DNA of 20,204 bases, taken from assembly GCA_003427395.1 (NCBI GenBank), contig BFEA01000086.1, positions 55,082 through 75,285 of the forward strand, in the 5' to 3' direction. The translations under genes and the position numbers were made by a program. Below are positions 1 to 10,000 of the stretch, piece by piece. Source of the stretch: Chara braunii. Its lineage: Eukaryota; Streptophyta; Charophyceae; Charales; Characeae. Positions within the stretch are counted from its first letter, which is position 1; every line of letters starts with the position of its first letter. The notes under the pieces were generated by a model. That model was not told the origin of the DNA. It did no database searches and saw nothing but the letters and a program-made list of their open reading frames with translations.

Positions 1-390
1 GGAAGTATGCCTTGACCCCTTCAACATACTCATATACTACCGTTTGTCTATTGTCCACCAACTTACTAATGACCGACTCCTCTAACTTCTTCACTTTCAT
101 ACCTAGGTGCATTTTCTGCAACGCTCTTCAATTAACATAATTGCGCGTTGACCCACTGTCTATTAACTCGCCTCTCCTTTCTTTACTGACTTCTACGTAT
201 GCTATTATTAGCTGCCCCTTCGACTTCTTCTTCATTTTGGCCCAAGCGCGACGACGGGTGATCAGGTCATCACCATTGCTTGCGAGGGAACCACCTTGAG
301 AGTCCTAAAACAAGCAACCTCTGGACATCTAGCTAGGTGGGGGCCTACATCATCTCGGCCATTGGGACCTTATGACAGGAGGGTGCCTGT
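1..390 (-). pseudogene. Gypsy pol fragment: aspartic protease with an in-frame stop
   Basis: Read leftward on the minus strand, this stretch encodes a basic segment (A-W-A-K-M-K-K-K) and then a retropepsin-like active site, L-I-D-S-G-S-T-R-N-Y, with the D-S-G triad at 152-160. Retropepsins cut the Gag-Pol polyprotein. A TGA stop at 128-130 follows seven codons after the triad, and the reading continues beyond it as a typical protease flank (K-L-V-D-N-R-Q-T). Around 290-330 another frame reads H-L-A-R-C-P-E-V-A-C-F, which resembles the end of a second CCHC zinc knuckle, so at least one frameshift separates knuckle and protease. The gag piece at 391-783 lies directly upstream on the same strand, so both belong to one decayed element cut by the window edge. 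The family call is firm; exact domain limits are not. Confidence 0.75.
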
Positions 391-783
391 TCAGCGCGCG
401 CTTCTATCTTCCTGTCCGAGTCCTAAGTTCCCGTAGAGGCAACTGCAACCTCTACTGGCTGTTCCCTCTTGGGTACCTATATTCATACAAAAGGGAATGA
501 TGTAATTGGGGTCACCACACTTAAAGCAATGATTGGCCTGGGGCCTTGCTTCCCATACTTTCTCATCTATACCCATTTGTTCCCAAGGTTTGCCCTCAGC
601 TATCCCTGGGTGTGTCGGGTACGGTGGCCAATTCCTACCTCTACCTCTACCCCCTATGAAGGGCGAACCTCTACCACCTTGTGAGGGACCATTACCCCTA
701 CCTCCCATGTAGTAGCTTCCTTTGCCATCACCCCTCTGAACAGAGGGTCCTCGACCTCCACCTCGTCCTCGGCCTCCTCTACC
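391..783 (-). pseudogene. Gag C-terminus with RGG-rich segment and a degenerate zinc knuckle
   Basis: The minus strand encodes an arginine/glycine-rich run (R-G-G-R-G-R-G-G-G-R-G) from about 780 to 640. A C-X2-C-X4-Y-X4-C motif follows at 487-528. This is the CCHC nucleocapsid knuckle that binds RNA in Gag, but its histidine is tyrosine (codon at 502-504, TAC for CAC), one transition from consensus. RGG and CCHC modules are normal for the nucleocapsid end of Gypsy Gag. The open frame ends at 391, and upstream an in-frame TGA lies near 782, where recognisable gag ends. The preceding capsid part is absent, so this is a remnant. It leads into the protease piece at 1-390. Confidence 0.7.
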
Positions 784-1262
784 TCAGAGGGGGCATGTGA
801 ATGTGGCAATTAATTATGCACCAAGCCAGTTTTCCAGTCCAATTCAAGCTTACAGTTCCTGAGCACAAACATAGCACCAGAGGGACGTGGCCACATCATA
901 TTGTAATTATGCAATAATCTAGGCTACTAGAGTGGCCCGGGTCCACTTGCTCGGCCAGGCCGAAAATATATAAAAAAGTAAACAAAATAAAATAATTTTT
1001 TAATGTAAATTCGGTAAAGAAGTTTGATGTGACCCTGAGGCAAAAGTTGTTCGGTTTATTTTTCTGCATAACATAGATTTTTTTTCGGATTTTTTTGATT
1101 TTTTTTTTTTTTGTTCTTTTGCTGGGACCTTTTCTGGCCCTTGCACGGCCGCCCCCCCCCCGAGAAAATAGGGTGACCCGGGCGGCCCGGCTGGTAGCCT
1201 AGGCAATAATTCTATACTATAGAATAAAATTGTATTTTCTTTACTTATGTTACGATCCTGGC
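784..1262. other. No gene seen; AT-rich DNA with poly-T and poly-C runs
   Basis: I see no coding signal on either strand. The stretch holds an A/T-rich block (about 965-1010), T-rich runs at about 1078-1112 and a C10 run at 1152-1161. Open frames across it consist of homopolymer-encoded residues and look accidental. It separates the left Gypsy fragment from the 3' LTR starting at 1263. Confidence 0.6.
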
Positions 1263-2616
1263 CAACTTCGAAGTATACATTCATCAGAAAGTACAATGCC
1301 GTCCAATTGCAAAAAGAAATGAATGAACTTGAGAGGAGAGAGAGGGAAAGAAGAAGAAGAAGTAAGAAAGAAGAAGAAGATGATGTACTCCGACATAGAC
1401 CAAAGATAAGGATCTTCTTCTTCGCCAACCAATCTCCTCCTCCTTATCTCCTCCGCTCTTATTCAAACAAGAAAGAACAATAATAATGTTGAACGGCTGA
1501 ACCAGAATCAATGTCCGATTCCCACTTCTATTGCAGGCACAACATGAGGCCCACCATAGCCATGGCCACCCTTCTCCTTCCTCTCACATGTAGGCCGAGG
1601 CTATGGTGGACAATTGAGGGCTCAACTCTCCTGTCCAAAGGACAACCCAAAGCAGCTATGTCGCTGCCTCCCTGTGCAAAGGACAACGCAAAGCAGCTAT
1701 GCTGCTGCTCACTAGGCCGCCGTGCCTCTCTCTGCCAGGAGCTTCCTTGGTGTGGCACTACCCCTACGGGGGCCTTCCAGATGCAGCACCTAACAAGGTG
1801 ACGAAGATGGTGTCCACCATAGCCAGGTAGGTACCTCGCCACTCTCCTTAGTCCCCTTCTCCCTCCTCCTCCTACCGGTAGAGCTCCACCATAGCCAAGG
1901 TGGAAGCTCCCGATTTCTTCCTCCCAGCAGTGCTGTAGTACCCAGCGCTACTCCAGCCAGCGCTCCAGCAGCGTGTCGCCAAACTTGCACATTGAAGAAT
2001 GAGGCCGGGCTCTTCCCTCGGCCTTTTGATATAGCAGCCTACTTGCCTCCTGGGCGGTGACTTCCAGGCCGCTCGGCCTCCCAAGCAACCGGTACCTCCT
2101 CCCTTTCGGAGGGAAACATCATTGCAGACTCTGATATTGCCCGTACAGGCTCTAGACTCAGACTGGATGGACTGGTACCGGCCTAGACCTAGCCTATCGC
2201 TATTGGGCCTCTAAAAATGTTGACTTTGTCTTCTTCTGCTCGACCTTGAGTACCCGACACATCTACTGCTACTGGGTGGGGTATCGGCCTACCTGCTACT
2301 TGAGTGTTTTTCCGCTGCTCCAAGTGTCGTGGGCCTTTGGCTCCGCCACTTGGTGTTTTCCCCTGCTGCAACCCTCAATGCCACGGCCACAGGTAAGTAC
2401 CGGCCCTACGGGCCTGCCAAACAAGCAAGTACCCTTGCGGGTCACACACACACTTGTAACGACAAACACTCAGACAGGCACGCAGGTCAACAAACACGCA
2501 CACATACAAACTTAGAAAACTCGGCAGAATGCGGGAATCTCAGCAAGGCATCCATTGCATCGGCAAACCTTCAGAAATCAGCAGTGTTTTTAGTCTGTGT
2601 TATGGCGGGTCATTAC
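1263..2616 (-). repeat. 3' LTR of the chromovirus (left copy)
   Basis: This direct copy of 9615-11085 lacks the two internal duplications seen there. On the minus strand it begins TGTAATGACCCGCC (counting base 2617) right after the polypurine tract and ends ...CTTCGAAGTTG at 1263. A TATA-like GCTATATC (plus-strand 2028-2034) marks the likely U3/R boundary. Its last 200 bp on the minus strand (1263-1470) contain a GAA/TTC-rich tract. Octamer CCATAGCC/GGCTATGG occurs four times (1554, 1599, 1817, 1889). Short open frames within it are not genes. Confidence 0.8.
2028..2034 (-). promoter_or_regulatory. TATA-like box of the left LTR
   Basis: The minus strand reads CTATATC within GCTGCTATATCAAAAGG. 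The aligned position in the right LTR (10461-10467) is also TATATC. In LTRs the TATA box sits 25-35 bp upstream of R, which would put the start near CATTCTTCAAT, about 2003-1993. Inferred from motif and position only. Confidence 0.5.
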
Positions 2617-2637
2617 ACTACCCCCCCCTCAAGAGCG
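2617..2637 (-). promoter_or_regulatory. Polypurine tract (plus-strand primer site)
   Basis: The minus strand reads CTCTTGAGGGGGGGGTAG directly before the LTR start TGTAATGACC. Eight consecutive G occupy 2621-2628. A purine-rich tract abutting the 3' LTR primes second-strand DNA synthesis in LTR elements. Its position about 20 bp after the last stop of pol (2659) and against the LTR fits exactly. Confidence 0.75.
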
Positions 2638-2658
2638 AGGTCCCTTTGAGCGAGTAAC

Positions 2659-3341
2659 TCAATCAGAGTCCCTACATGATGCATCATATGCGTAAATGGC
2701 AAAGAGAGATCGGGTATGTTTCGTAGGAGTGAGGGTAGAAGTAAATTTATGTTGCTGTTCGGAGCTAATTAGTCGTTCATATGCATTGACGACTCGCGGG
2801 GCACTCTGCAACAAGTCTTTCTTAGCAATCCAATAAAAGTCGTTCAGCGGGTGGTATAGAAAATGAACTTTGTATTGTCTGTTTCTCCCCTTTCCACTGT
2901 GCTCGACAATTCTATCAACCTCGTGACCACCTTTGATCGCACGAGGGATCATTTATTCTCGATACTTATAAGTTTCGGGTGATTCATACGGAAACAACTT
3001 CGACGCATGAAAGACTGAGTACGTACGCAGGGGAGGAGGCACGTCAATCGTGTAAGAAGGACCAAAGGAATCATCTCCTACTTTGTTCAACGCCTTCCAC
3101 ATACCGTAATCCTGAGGAAGAAGCTTACAAAGCCTTACATGTTGACCTAGACATAACTTCCCACTGTGAAAGGTTCAGGCTGGCGCTTTTTGTTAGCATG
3201 CTTAATCATGGCACTGCGTCGCCTTTCCATAACTGCGACAACAACTTTGAGCAAACGATCAAACTTAGCACTGTAGCCTGGCTGGCCAGGTGTTAGGCCA
3301 GGTGGCTGGTCAAGAAACAGATAGGATAGGGGATTGCAAAT
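2659..3341 (-). pseudogene. Integrase C-terminus and chromodomain
   Basis: Upstream (about 3240-3140) one frame reads a helical segment, then F-T-V-G-S-Y-V, then a TAG stop at 3147-3149 where Gypsy integrases normally have tryptophan (G-D-x-V-W-V). After a frameshift, F-G-P-S-Y-T-I-D-V-P and V-F-H-A-S-K-L-F-P-Y appear, the usual linker before the tail. A TAA at 2953-2955 interrupts it. From 2952 to 2659 the frame encodes a chromodomain: E-V-D-R-I-V-E-H at the start, Q-Y-K-V-H-F-L-Y-H-P-L-N-D in the middle and a terminal helix ending V-V-N-A-Y-E. Chromodomains direct chromovirus integration to modified chromatin. The aromatic cage looks incomplete (H-F where W-K is usual). The stop at 2659 is close to the polypurine tract, as expected for the end of pol. 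Confidence 0.75.
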
Positions 3342-4605
3342 TTACCACCCAAGGTGCAAACAATTAGGTGTCATCCCGGTTGAGGAGTGTAGGGAGTTGT
3401 TGTACAATCCTTGCACAATCGACAATTCCTCATCCCAAGAGTTTTGATCAGACACAATTAGAGCACAAAAAAGTTGGATCACAGTCTGGTTGATCTCCTC
3501 GGCCAGTCCATTGGCTTCGGGATGTCGACCAAATGTCATCTTGAGTTTGATGTCATAGATTTGGGAGGTGAAGTCCTTCCAATCTGCACTTATAAACCTA
3601 GTGTCCCGGTCACTCACAAGAGTTTTCGGGGGCCCACACTGCAGAATGTACTTTTTGTGAAACTCTTTGATCACAAGGTCAGTTGGGGCGTGAGGTGGTA
3701 ATGGGATCAAATTCATAAATTTTGAAAAGCGGTCAACGATCACCATTACTTGTGAATATCCATTTCTACTCTTCTTTCCCATGTTCGTGAAGTTGATGGA
3801 AAGAGACTCACTCGGGCCATCAGGAATAGGAAGAGGATGCAACAACCCATAGGGTTTATGCCAAAACGGTTTGATGCGTTTACAAACTTCACAGTCAACC
3901 ACAAACTTGGGTGCCATTCCTTTCATCCCAGGCCATACAAACTTTTGCAACAGACTTCCGTGTGTCTTTTCAAAACTGAAGTGTCCACTCCGACCATGAG
4001 CCAAGTCCAAGAAGTGAGTACGGATAGGCTCGTGGTTGGGTACACACAGTCGGTCGTACGTCCCGTAATGTCGGAAGAGTAAACCTTTACACTCGTGGAA
4101 ATCAGGCTGGCTGCTAGGGTCATCCTGGATCTGTTCAAGGATGGGACTGAGCTCTGGGTCCTTGGCAGTATGCTCAATGAGTTCCTCCAAGTTCTTACGG
4201 AGATCGTAGGAACCCACAAGGCAGGTTATGTACTCAGGATGGCGAGACAGAGCATCTGCAACGCGATTGTAACAACCTTTTTTGTGCTTAAGTTCAAAAT
4301 CGTACACAACAATCTCATGCAAGCAGCGGGTCAATGTAGTTGATGGATTATTCTGTGTCTGGATCCATTTCAAAGTCTCGTGGTTTGAAAACACTTTGAA
4401 ATGGCGACCCAAGAGGTAGTGTTTCCAATGATCAAGGACGTCTCTCAAGGCATAGAGTTCTCGCATGTAAATGGAGGCAGCTACCTTGTGACTGGGCATA
4501 CGTTTGCTGTAGAGTTTGAGCGGATGTAAGCCGTCGCCATCATCTTGCTGCAACACTGCACCAATCCCATACAAGCTTGCATTCGTAGTTACTACGAATG
4601 TAAGT
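3342..4605 (-). pseudogene. RNase H and integrase core, catalytic Asp changed to Asn
   Basis: One open frame (3342-4688, 448 codons) covers RNase H and most of integrase. RNase H begins near residue 29. The first catalytic Asp is Asn (T-T-N-A-S, residue 36, codon 4581-4583), Glu77 in R-E-L-Y-A-L is kept, the third acidic site is also Asn (S-N-H-E, residue 102, codon 4383-4385), and the last Asp in A-D-A-L-S-R (145) is kept. Integrase follows with an HHCC finger (H-G-R-S-G-H ... C-E-V-C). The core has S-I-N-F-T at 297-301, where the first D of the DDE triad is Asn (codon 3792-3794). It also has S-D-R-D-T-R-F (second D kept) and G-L-A-E-E (E kept). Three altered catalytic residues predict dead enzymes despite the long open frame. 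It enters by frameshift from the RT frame near 4605 and loses frame near 3342. Confidence 0.85.
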
Positions 4606-5500
4606 TTGGATCTGCAATGCGGAGCACCGGATGACTCGCCAAAGCCTCCTTCAATGCTTGGAAGGCTGTTGCGCATTCCCCATCCCATGTGTAGGACACA
4701 TTCTTGCTGGTCAATCTGGACAGCGGTCGGGCAATGATAGAGAATTTGGGTATAAACTTACGGTAGTATGACGCAAGACCAAGAAAAGAACGCAACTCAC
4801 AGACATTTGTCGGTTGAGGCCATTTGAGGATGACCTCAACTTTGGTTGCCTCGGGCTCTAGGCCTGCAGCAAACAACCGATGTCCAAGGTAGATGACGCT
4901 GTCCCTCCCAAACTAAGATTTCTCCAAGTTGAGATGGAGCTGCGCATTCTTGAGGATCTGCAACACTTCCTCAAGGTGTCACATGTGCTCCTCCATCGAC
5001 TTGCTGAAGATTAGTATGTCATCCAAATGAACAACAACAAATCGATTGATCTAATTGTGGAACACCTTGTTTTTGAGACTTTGAAAGGTGGTTGGTGCAT
5101 TCGTGAGGCGGAAGGGCATGATGATAAACTTGTACAACCCATCGCGACTTTTGAATGCAGTTTTATGCTGCTCTGCAGGGTCGACTTCAATCTGGTGGTT
5201 TAGACTTGAGATCGATCTTGCTGAAGACCTTGCATCCACCTGCAGCATCAAGCAGATCGTGAATGCGCGACAAAGGGTATGCATTCTTTCTTGTTATTCT
5301 ATTCAATTTGCGGTAATCGATACACCTCCGTAGTTTGCCTCCTTTCTTAGGGACAAACATAACCGGTGCATCGAATGCGGATTTGCTTGGCTTGATCCAT
5401 CCCTTCTCAATCATGTCATCGATCTGTCTTCGCAACTCTTCCAATTCGCCTGAGCCCATTCGATAGACACAAGCTTTTGGAGGAATGCTACCTCCTATCA
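4606..5500 (-). pseudogene. Reverse transcriptase, frameshifted and with three stops
   Basis: From 5501 the frame encodes the RT fingers: [19 protein letters not shown] and C-I-D-Y-R-K-L-N, ending F-S-K-I-D-L-K-S near 5205. There a frameshift moves to a frame with H-Q-I-E-V-D-P, F-R-L-T-N-A-P-T-T-F-Q (usually F-G-L) and the catalytic box V-V-V-H-L-D-D-I-L-I-F-S. The box has His in place of the usual Tyr of YxDD (5018-5029); both Asp are kept. Stops lie at 5051-5053, 4979-4981 and 4913-4915. The connection domain follows (L-R-S-F-L-G-L-A-S-Y-Y-R-K-F-I) to 4605, where frame shifts again into RNase H. RT would copy element RNA into DNA; this copy cannot make an intact enzyme. Confidence 0.85.
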
Positions 5501-5868
5501 ACTCGATCTTGTGTCAGACCGGAATCACGGGAACTCCATGTGGTTCGGCTAAGAGGAAATCGGTTGAGAAGGATGCAGATTTCTGATGGGATTTTCGGAG
5601 GTGGATCATCACATTCAGGTGCAAGCATACCGAATTTCATAGGTGCAGCCAAAACAACAGAATTTGAAGCAGAGTTGTTTGGACTAGAAGTAAATTTAGT
5701 AGAGGTAGAAGTAGTTGCATTAGAAGTAGAAACGACATGCAAAGTAGAATCATTATGTACAACAAAAATAGAAGGCACGTGAGCAGGCCTAACAAAGGCT
5801 ATATTACATTTGCTCATCAACTTTGCGCCTGCGCTACTTTTTGCAGAATTTCATTGCATTGAGAAAAG
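5488..5868 (-). pseudogene. Pol linker between protease and reverse transcriptase
   Basis: A Ser/Thr/Asn-rich frame (5488-5820) starting M-M-S-K-C-N-I-A-F-V connects the protease to RT. Such low-complexity linkers are common in Gypsy pol. It has no recognisable domain of its own. It is out of frame with the RT segment starting at 5501, so a frameshift near 5500 is needed. Assigned by position and strand. Confidence 0.5.
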
Positions 5869-6536
5869 TCACTTGGGACTCGTGCGGCTCATCCAATAGG
5901 ACAAAACACTTGATTCCCATGGCATCTTTGACCATGAACTGTGAGTCCTTCCACGCGGTTCTTTCACATTGCGCCTGCAACCAGCCCAAACCAATAATCG
6001 CGTCGAAGGGGCAAGGACATAAAAGTCCAACTCATGCGTGATTGTGCGGTCTGCGTCAAAGGTAGTGTGCACACCTTTGACTGCATTGACAACCTCTTGG
6101 TTGTCCACTTGGGTCCGACAAGGATTCTGCAAGGTCACTTGCTTCATTCCCAAGCGTGCATTACGAACGCCGTGCGGTGAGAAGTAGTTGGCGGTTGCGC
6201 CACAATCAGCAAACGCACGGATGTAATAACCGTTAATGCGGAGCTTGAAGAAGATCAACTTCGTTTTCCCTTGCACGTGTTCTTGCTTCATGTGAGCCCA
6301 ACTCGTCAAGAAAGCATGAAAGTCAATTTCTTCCGATTCCATCCAATGCTCCTTGTATAGGATGTGCACTTTCTCAGCCTTGGAATCAGCATCATATGGG
6401 GTCTCAGGAGAGGTTTGCTGAGTGGGATCAAAATCCGGGGAAGGATCTGCACTTATTACATGTTCAGCCTCTACGTCTGTAGAGTGTGCTGATGATGTCT
6501 CTACCCCCGTTGCTGGTTTCCCTGTTGCAATCTGAA
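5869..6536 (-). pseudogene. Aspartic protease region with D-C-G active site
   Basis: In the frame 5869-6606, an acidic spacer is followed by a retropepsin fold signature: L-R-I-N-G-Y-Y-I-R-A-F-A-D-C-G-A-T-A-N-Y, then V-R-N-A-R-L-G-M-K. The triad at 6199-6207 is D-C-G, where retropepsins have D-S/T-G. Cys replaces the Ser/Thr that hydrogen-bonds the catalytic Asp. I cannot say whether this is a family trait or a mutation. The protease sits between the gag zinc knuckle (6537-6578, different frame) and the RT linker. The frame becomes unlike protease after about 5930, suggesting another frameshift toward 5870. Confidence 0.7.
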
Positions 6537-8320
6537 GCAATGTTGGACTGAATGTCCCGGTTTGGTGCAATGCAGGCAAACCCCTTTCTTCACCTTGTGT
6601 TTCCACTCACTTTCACTTATCTGAAGATCTACCCATGGTTTTGTGGCAGGATCTTATGGTTGGGTGGAATCTTCGCTCCCTTGGGAAGGAGAATGGTGTC
6701 AGTATTGTTTTTCACTGTAGTCCTTGGTCCCTTACTTTTGAAGGCAGTATTCTTGCAGGCATTCATAAATTCGTCATCATTCACATAATCAGATCCATGG
6801 GCTGACGAAGAGCAAGATGCCTCGTAGTCCTGCTCTTGATTGTCATTAAGAGAAGGGTCCTCTGCGAAGGTCTCCTCGTCAACCTCAAGTAGATCGTGCG
6901 CTGCAAAACGGTTGCTGCCTGGAAACCGTTTGCGGCTGGCGGTCTTTTTGCCACCCGATCCACTCGGGAGGTCTTGTGCCTCGAACTTGACTAAGTCCCG
7001 CATGAGGGTAAGCCAATGTGTATATTTTATGAGTCCGAGCCCCAGGCGATGTGTTACAGTATAGGGGACCGTACCTTTAATCACATCCGAGCAAGACTGC
7101 GCATTCGTTTCCAGATCCGGAGTGGCAAAGAGTTTACTAACATACTGCTGCAGACTATGCATGGTGCCGGTCCACTTGCTGTGCTTGGGCTTGTCAAGCT
7201 TAAGTCTTGCTTTGGCTGCAGCATGCGGATCAACATATTGTTTGATCAAAAGATCCTCAAGTGTGGCTATAGGCCTAACCTTCAGCCATTTGTCCACATT
7301 AATTCTTTTATAGCCTGATTGTACATCGTGGACTTCTAAGAAGCCCCTTACGGCGGGTTCCACATTGGTCCCTAGGACCGACGACTGAGTCACTAGGGGT
7401 GTCCCCAACACATCAAAGTAGGATCGAATGGAACTGATCCAAGATTTGATGTCGTATTTTTCGTCATACTTAGACGGAATTTGTGCCGCCTTCCTGTCCA
7501 CATAGGGAAAGCTGCAGCTAGGACCAATGATCGCTGGGTCCGAATTCGAGGCTGTAACAGTTCCAGAATGCCCTGCACTGCCACTTGCCACTGCACCAGC
7601 AGCGGCGGCAACAACAGGGTCTGGACCTGTTGCAGGTCCGTATAGGCTTTTGGCCACACTCGAAGAAGAAGAAGAAGCATCAGAAGAAGAAGAAGCAGAA
7701 GAGAAGAAGAAAAAGAAGATAATATAGTTGGAGGGGCAAGAGCGGACTGACACGCAACACTAGAAGCAGGGTAAGCAGGCGGAAGGACACCTTGGGCCGG
7801 CTGCATGTTAGCAAAGTGTTGTAGTTGGTCACGGTGCTGCTGCGCCATCAGGGCCATATCCTCACGCAACTTCTTGAGTTCCTCAAACACCTTTGCGAGT
7901 TGGCCAACATGGTCTTCAACAACCCGGACGTCTATTAAGGCCTTGAGGAGTGGGATTGTCTTCTGTTCCACCTCATCATCAGCTAAGGCAGGCACGATAC
8001 TGAAGACGGCTTCATGAGCCTTTACTTTCTCCCTTCTCCTTCTCCTTCTCTTCCTCTTCCCTCTTCAATGCTTTCTCATAAAAGAACTGGTACTGCGCTT
8101 TTTCTGCCTTAGGGGCAGCGTCCATTTGCAGCTTCCATTCTTCTGCAGATGCCATGATGGAGGAGGAGGGTGTCAATAGGTCTCTCAAGAGAGGTCCGTA
8201 CTTCCTCTCACTTCTGGGACGAACACTCCTTTTCCCTTTCCTCACCCCCTCAAGAGCAACACTCAGAAGCTTCTCTCTTCTGTCTTTCTCTCTCGTTTGC
8301 GATCGTGTAGACGCAGGCAT
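6537..8320 (-). pseudogene. gag: capsid and nucleocapsid, broken by three frameshifts
   Basis: The likely start is the ATG at 8318-8320 (M-P-A-S-T-R-S-Q-T-R-E-K), about 1.3 kb inside the 5' LTR. A basic, then glutamate-rich coiled segment runs to about 8030. There a frameshift in a purine-rich tract moves to a second coiled-coil frame (L-L-K-A-L-I-D-V ... L-K-K-L-R-E-D-M) down to about 7750. A second shift, in a GAA-rich tract (7665-7722), enters the capsid core at 7540-6900, with the retrotransposon Gag pattern (Y-D-I-K-S-W-I, L-E-D-L-L-I-K-Q-Y, M-H-S-L-Q-Q-Y-V-S). A third shift near 6650 leads to a perfect CCHC knuckle, C-L-H-C-T-K-P-G-H-S-V-Q-H-C, at 6537-6578. Gag packages element RNA. 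All shifts fall at or near repeats, typical of slippage decay. Confidence 0.8.
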
Positions 8321-9614
8321 TCAGCGAACCCAATGAAAGAAACGGCTTGAAATCAATCAGAAGAGAAGGTAGAACTCCTAGCCGGATCGACAATTCATTT
8401 GGACTGGAGAGCAATCAAAACAAAAAAATAAAGATCAGAGAGATCTGATTCCGCCACACAGTTTGGTCCGACTACGTATGAGGTCCTCTCAAGCCTAGCT
8501 GGACTCAGCTCCGTGAAGACACAGCAAATCAAATTCAAAGTGTACTACGTAAATGCAAGAGAGAATTCAGTGGTGTCCAAGGTGCGAGTCAGGCGGCGGA
8601 TTGTGCGGTAAAGTCTGTTAAAACGTCTCAGCTGAGATCCCCTCAGCAGCGAGTGTCCTGGTCCGAAAGCATAAACTCTGGGTCCCAATCAAATAGAGCA
8701 AAGTAACTGACGTCAACAGATTTGGGCCTGAGGGGCCCTTCTTGTTTGGGACCGGTCCCACTGAGTCCCAAATGGTCCCAGTGGAGTCAGAACCGGGTCC
8801 CAACCAACAAGAGTTCCACATAGACCTACGCTTCGCCCCTACCGAACTGAAAACCGAAATTTAGCCCCAGAAAGAACCTACAGACTACAGCCGTTCAAAA
8901 TGAAATAAACAAAGCACTGTGGAAAGATATAGCATGGCACGCGAGATACTCCATTCTTTCACTCGTCCGGTGAGTAAGCAGTTCACACACCTCACACAAG
9001 ATCAAGACTATGGGGGATGGAAGAAGAACCCAGAATACCCCAGCAAGCAGTCAATTCCATGCACACACACATGGGCACCCTGGCGGCACGGCACTTACCT
9101 GAGTGGCCGGGCTCTTGAGATGAAAGAAACTCATCTCCCTCTCACATAGTCCTCCTGACCCAATTAGCATCCTCTACACTAGTGCCCTATCATCTAGGAG
9201 GGTCAACATCTACCCCAAAGTACAACGCCGGATCCCCCGTCGATGTTGAAGATCAAAGTAGCAACTTGCAGTCCGTAGGTGCAGATATGGCTGCCACCCT
9301 TCAAGCTCGCCTAACTTGAGGGGAGCCCTAAAGTCACTCCTCGTCTTCCTTGAAGTCCAGATTCAAGTTGTAGGTGCCCTTCACTGTCGCCTCTCTCGAA
9401 TTGCATCACGAAGTCCCACCTTGTGTCTCGCCACCACAAACGTGCACTCAAGCTACCTGGCCGGGTCTAATGTCGACCCTACACGGCCCTGCCAGGTGGG
9501 AGCAGCTTCCCTTTACCACGCTGCCCCACTTAATCCTAACTTCCGCCCTAACCCTAAGTGATTGGCGCTTACCACTAGGGTTAGTGTTATGGCGGCAAAG
9601 TCAACTCTCCCCAT
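8321..9614 (-). other. Long 5' leader of the chromovirus; composite, no gene seen
   Basis: This 1.3-kb stretch lies between the 5' LTR and the gag start and has no convincing open frame. Directly inside the LTR the minus strand reads TGGGGAGAGTTGAC (down from 9613), a possible primer-binding site starting TGG; I do not recognise its tRNA. At 9584-9595 the plus strand has GTGTTATGGCGG, the same 12 nt found at the chromovirus LTR end (2597-2608). A TATA-like GCTATATC lies at about 8925-8932 (minus). A 14-bp palindrome TGGGACCGGTCCCA lies at 8748-8761 among several GGTCCCA repeats, and TGACGTCA lies at 8709-8716. It could hide a second, unrelated LTR. Confidence 0.45.
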
Positions 9615-10000
9615 CAACTTCGAAGTATACATTCATCAGAAAGTACAATGCCGCCCAATTGCAAAAAGAAATGAATGAACTTGAGAGGAGAGAGAGGGAA
9701 AGAAGAAGAAGAAGAAGTAAGAAAGAAGAAGAAGATGATGTACTCCAGCATAGACCAAAGAGAAGGCTCTTCTTCTTCGCCAACCAGTCTCCTCCTCCTT
9801 ATCTCCTCCCCTCTTATTCAAACAAGAAAGAACAATAATAATGTTGAATGGCTGAACCAGAATCAATGTTCGAATCCCACTTCTATTGCAGGCACAACAT
9901 GAGGTCCACCATAGCCATGGCCACTCTTCTCCTTCCTCTCACATGTAGGCCGAGGCTATGGTGGACTACTGAGGGCTCAACCCTCCTGTCCAAAGGACAA

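Noticed and set aside
1000-1428. 142-codon minus-strand frame starting in the T-rich region
   Set aside because: Its sequence is mostly homopolymer- and microsatellite-encoded (Lys, Ser, Leu runs) and it crosses the LTR boundary.
8748-8761. 14-bp palindrome TGGGACCGGTCCCA as an operator
   Set aside because: It sits among several GGTCCCA repeats that make such a palindrome likely; nothing else suggests a regulatory site.
9541-9585. Telomere-like CCCTAACCCTAA
   Set aside because: Only two units are present; it forms an imperfect hairpin with CACTAGGGTT nearby and is not an interstitial telomere array.
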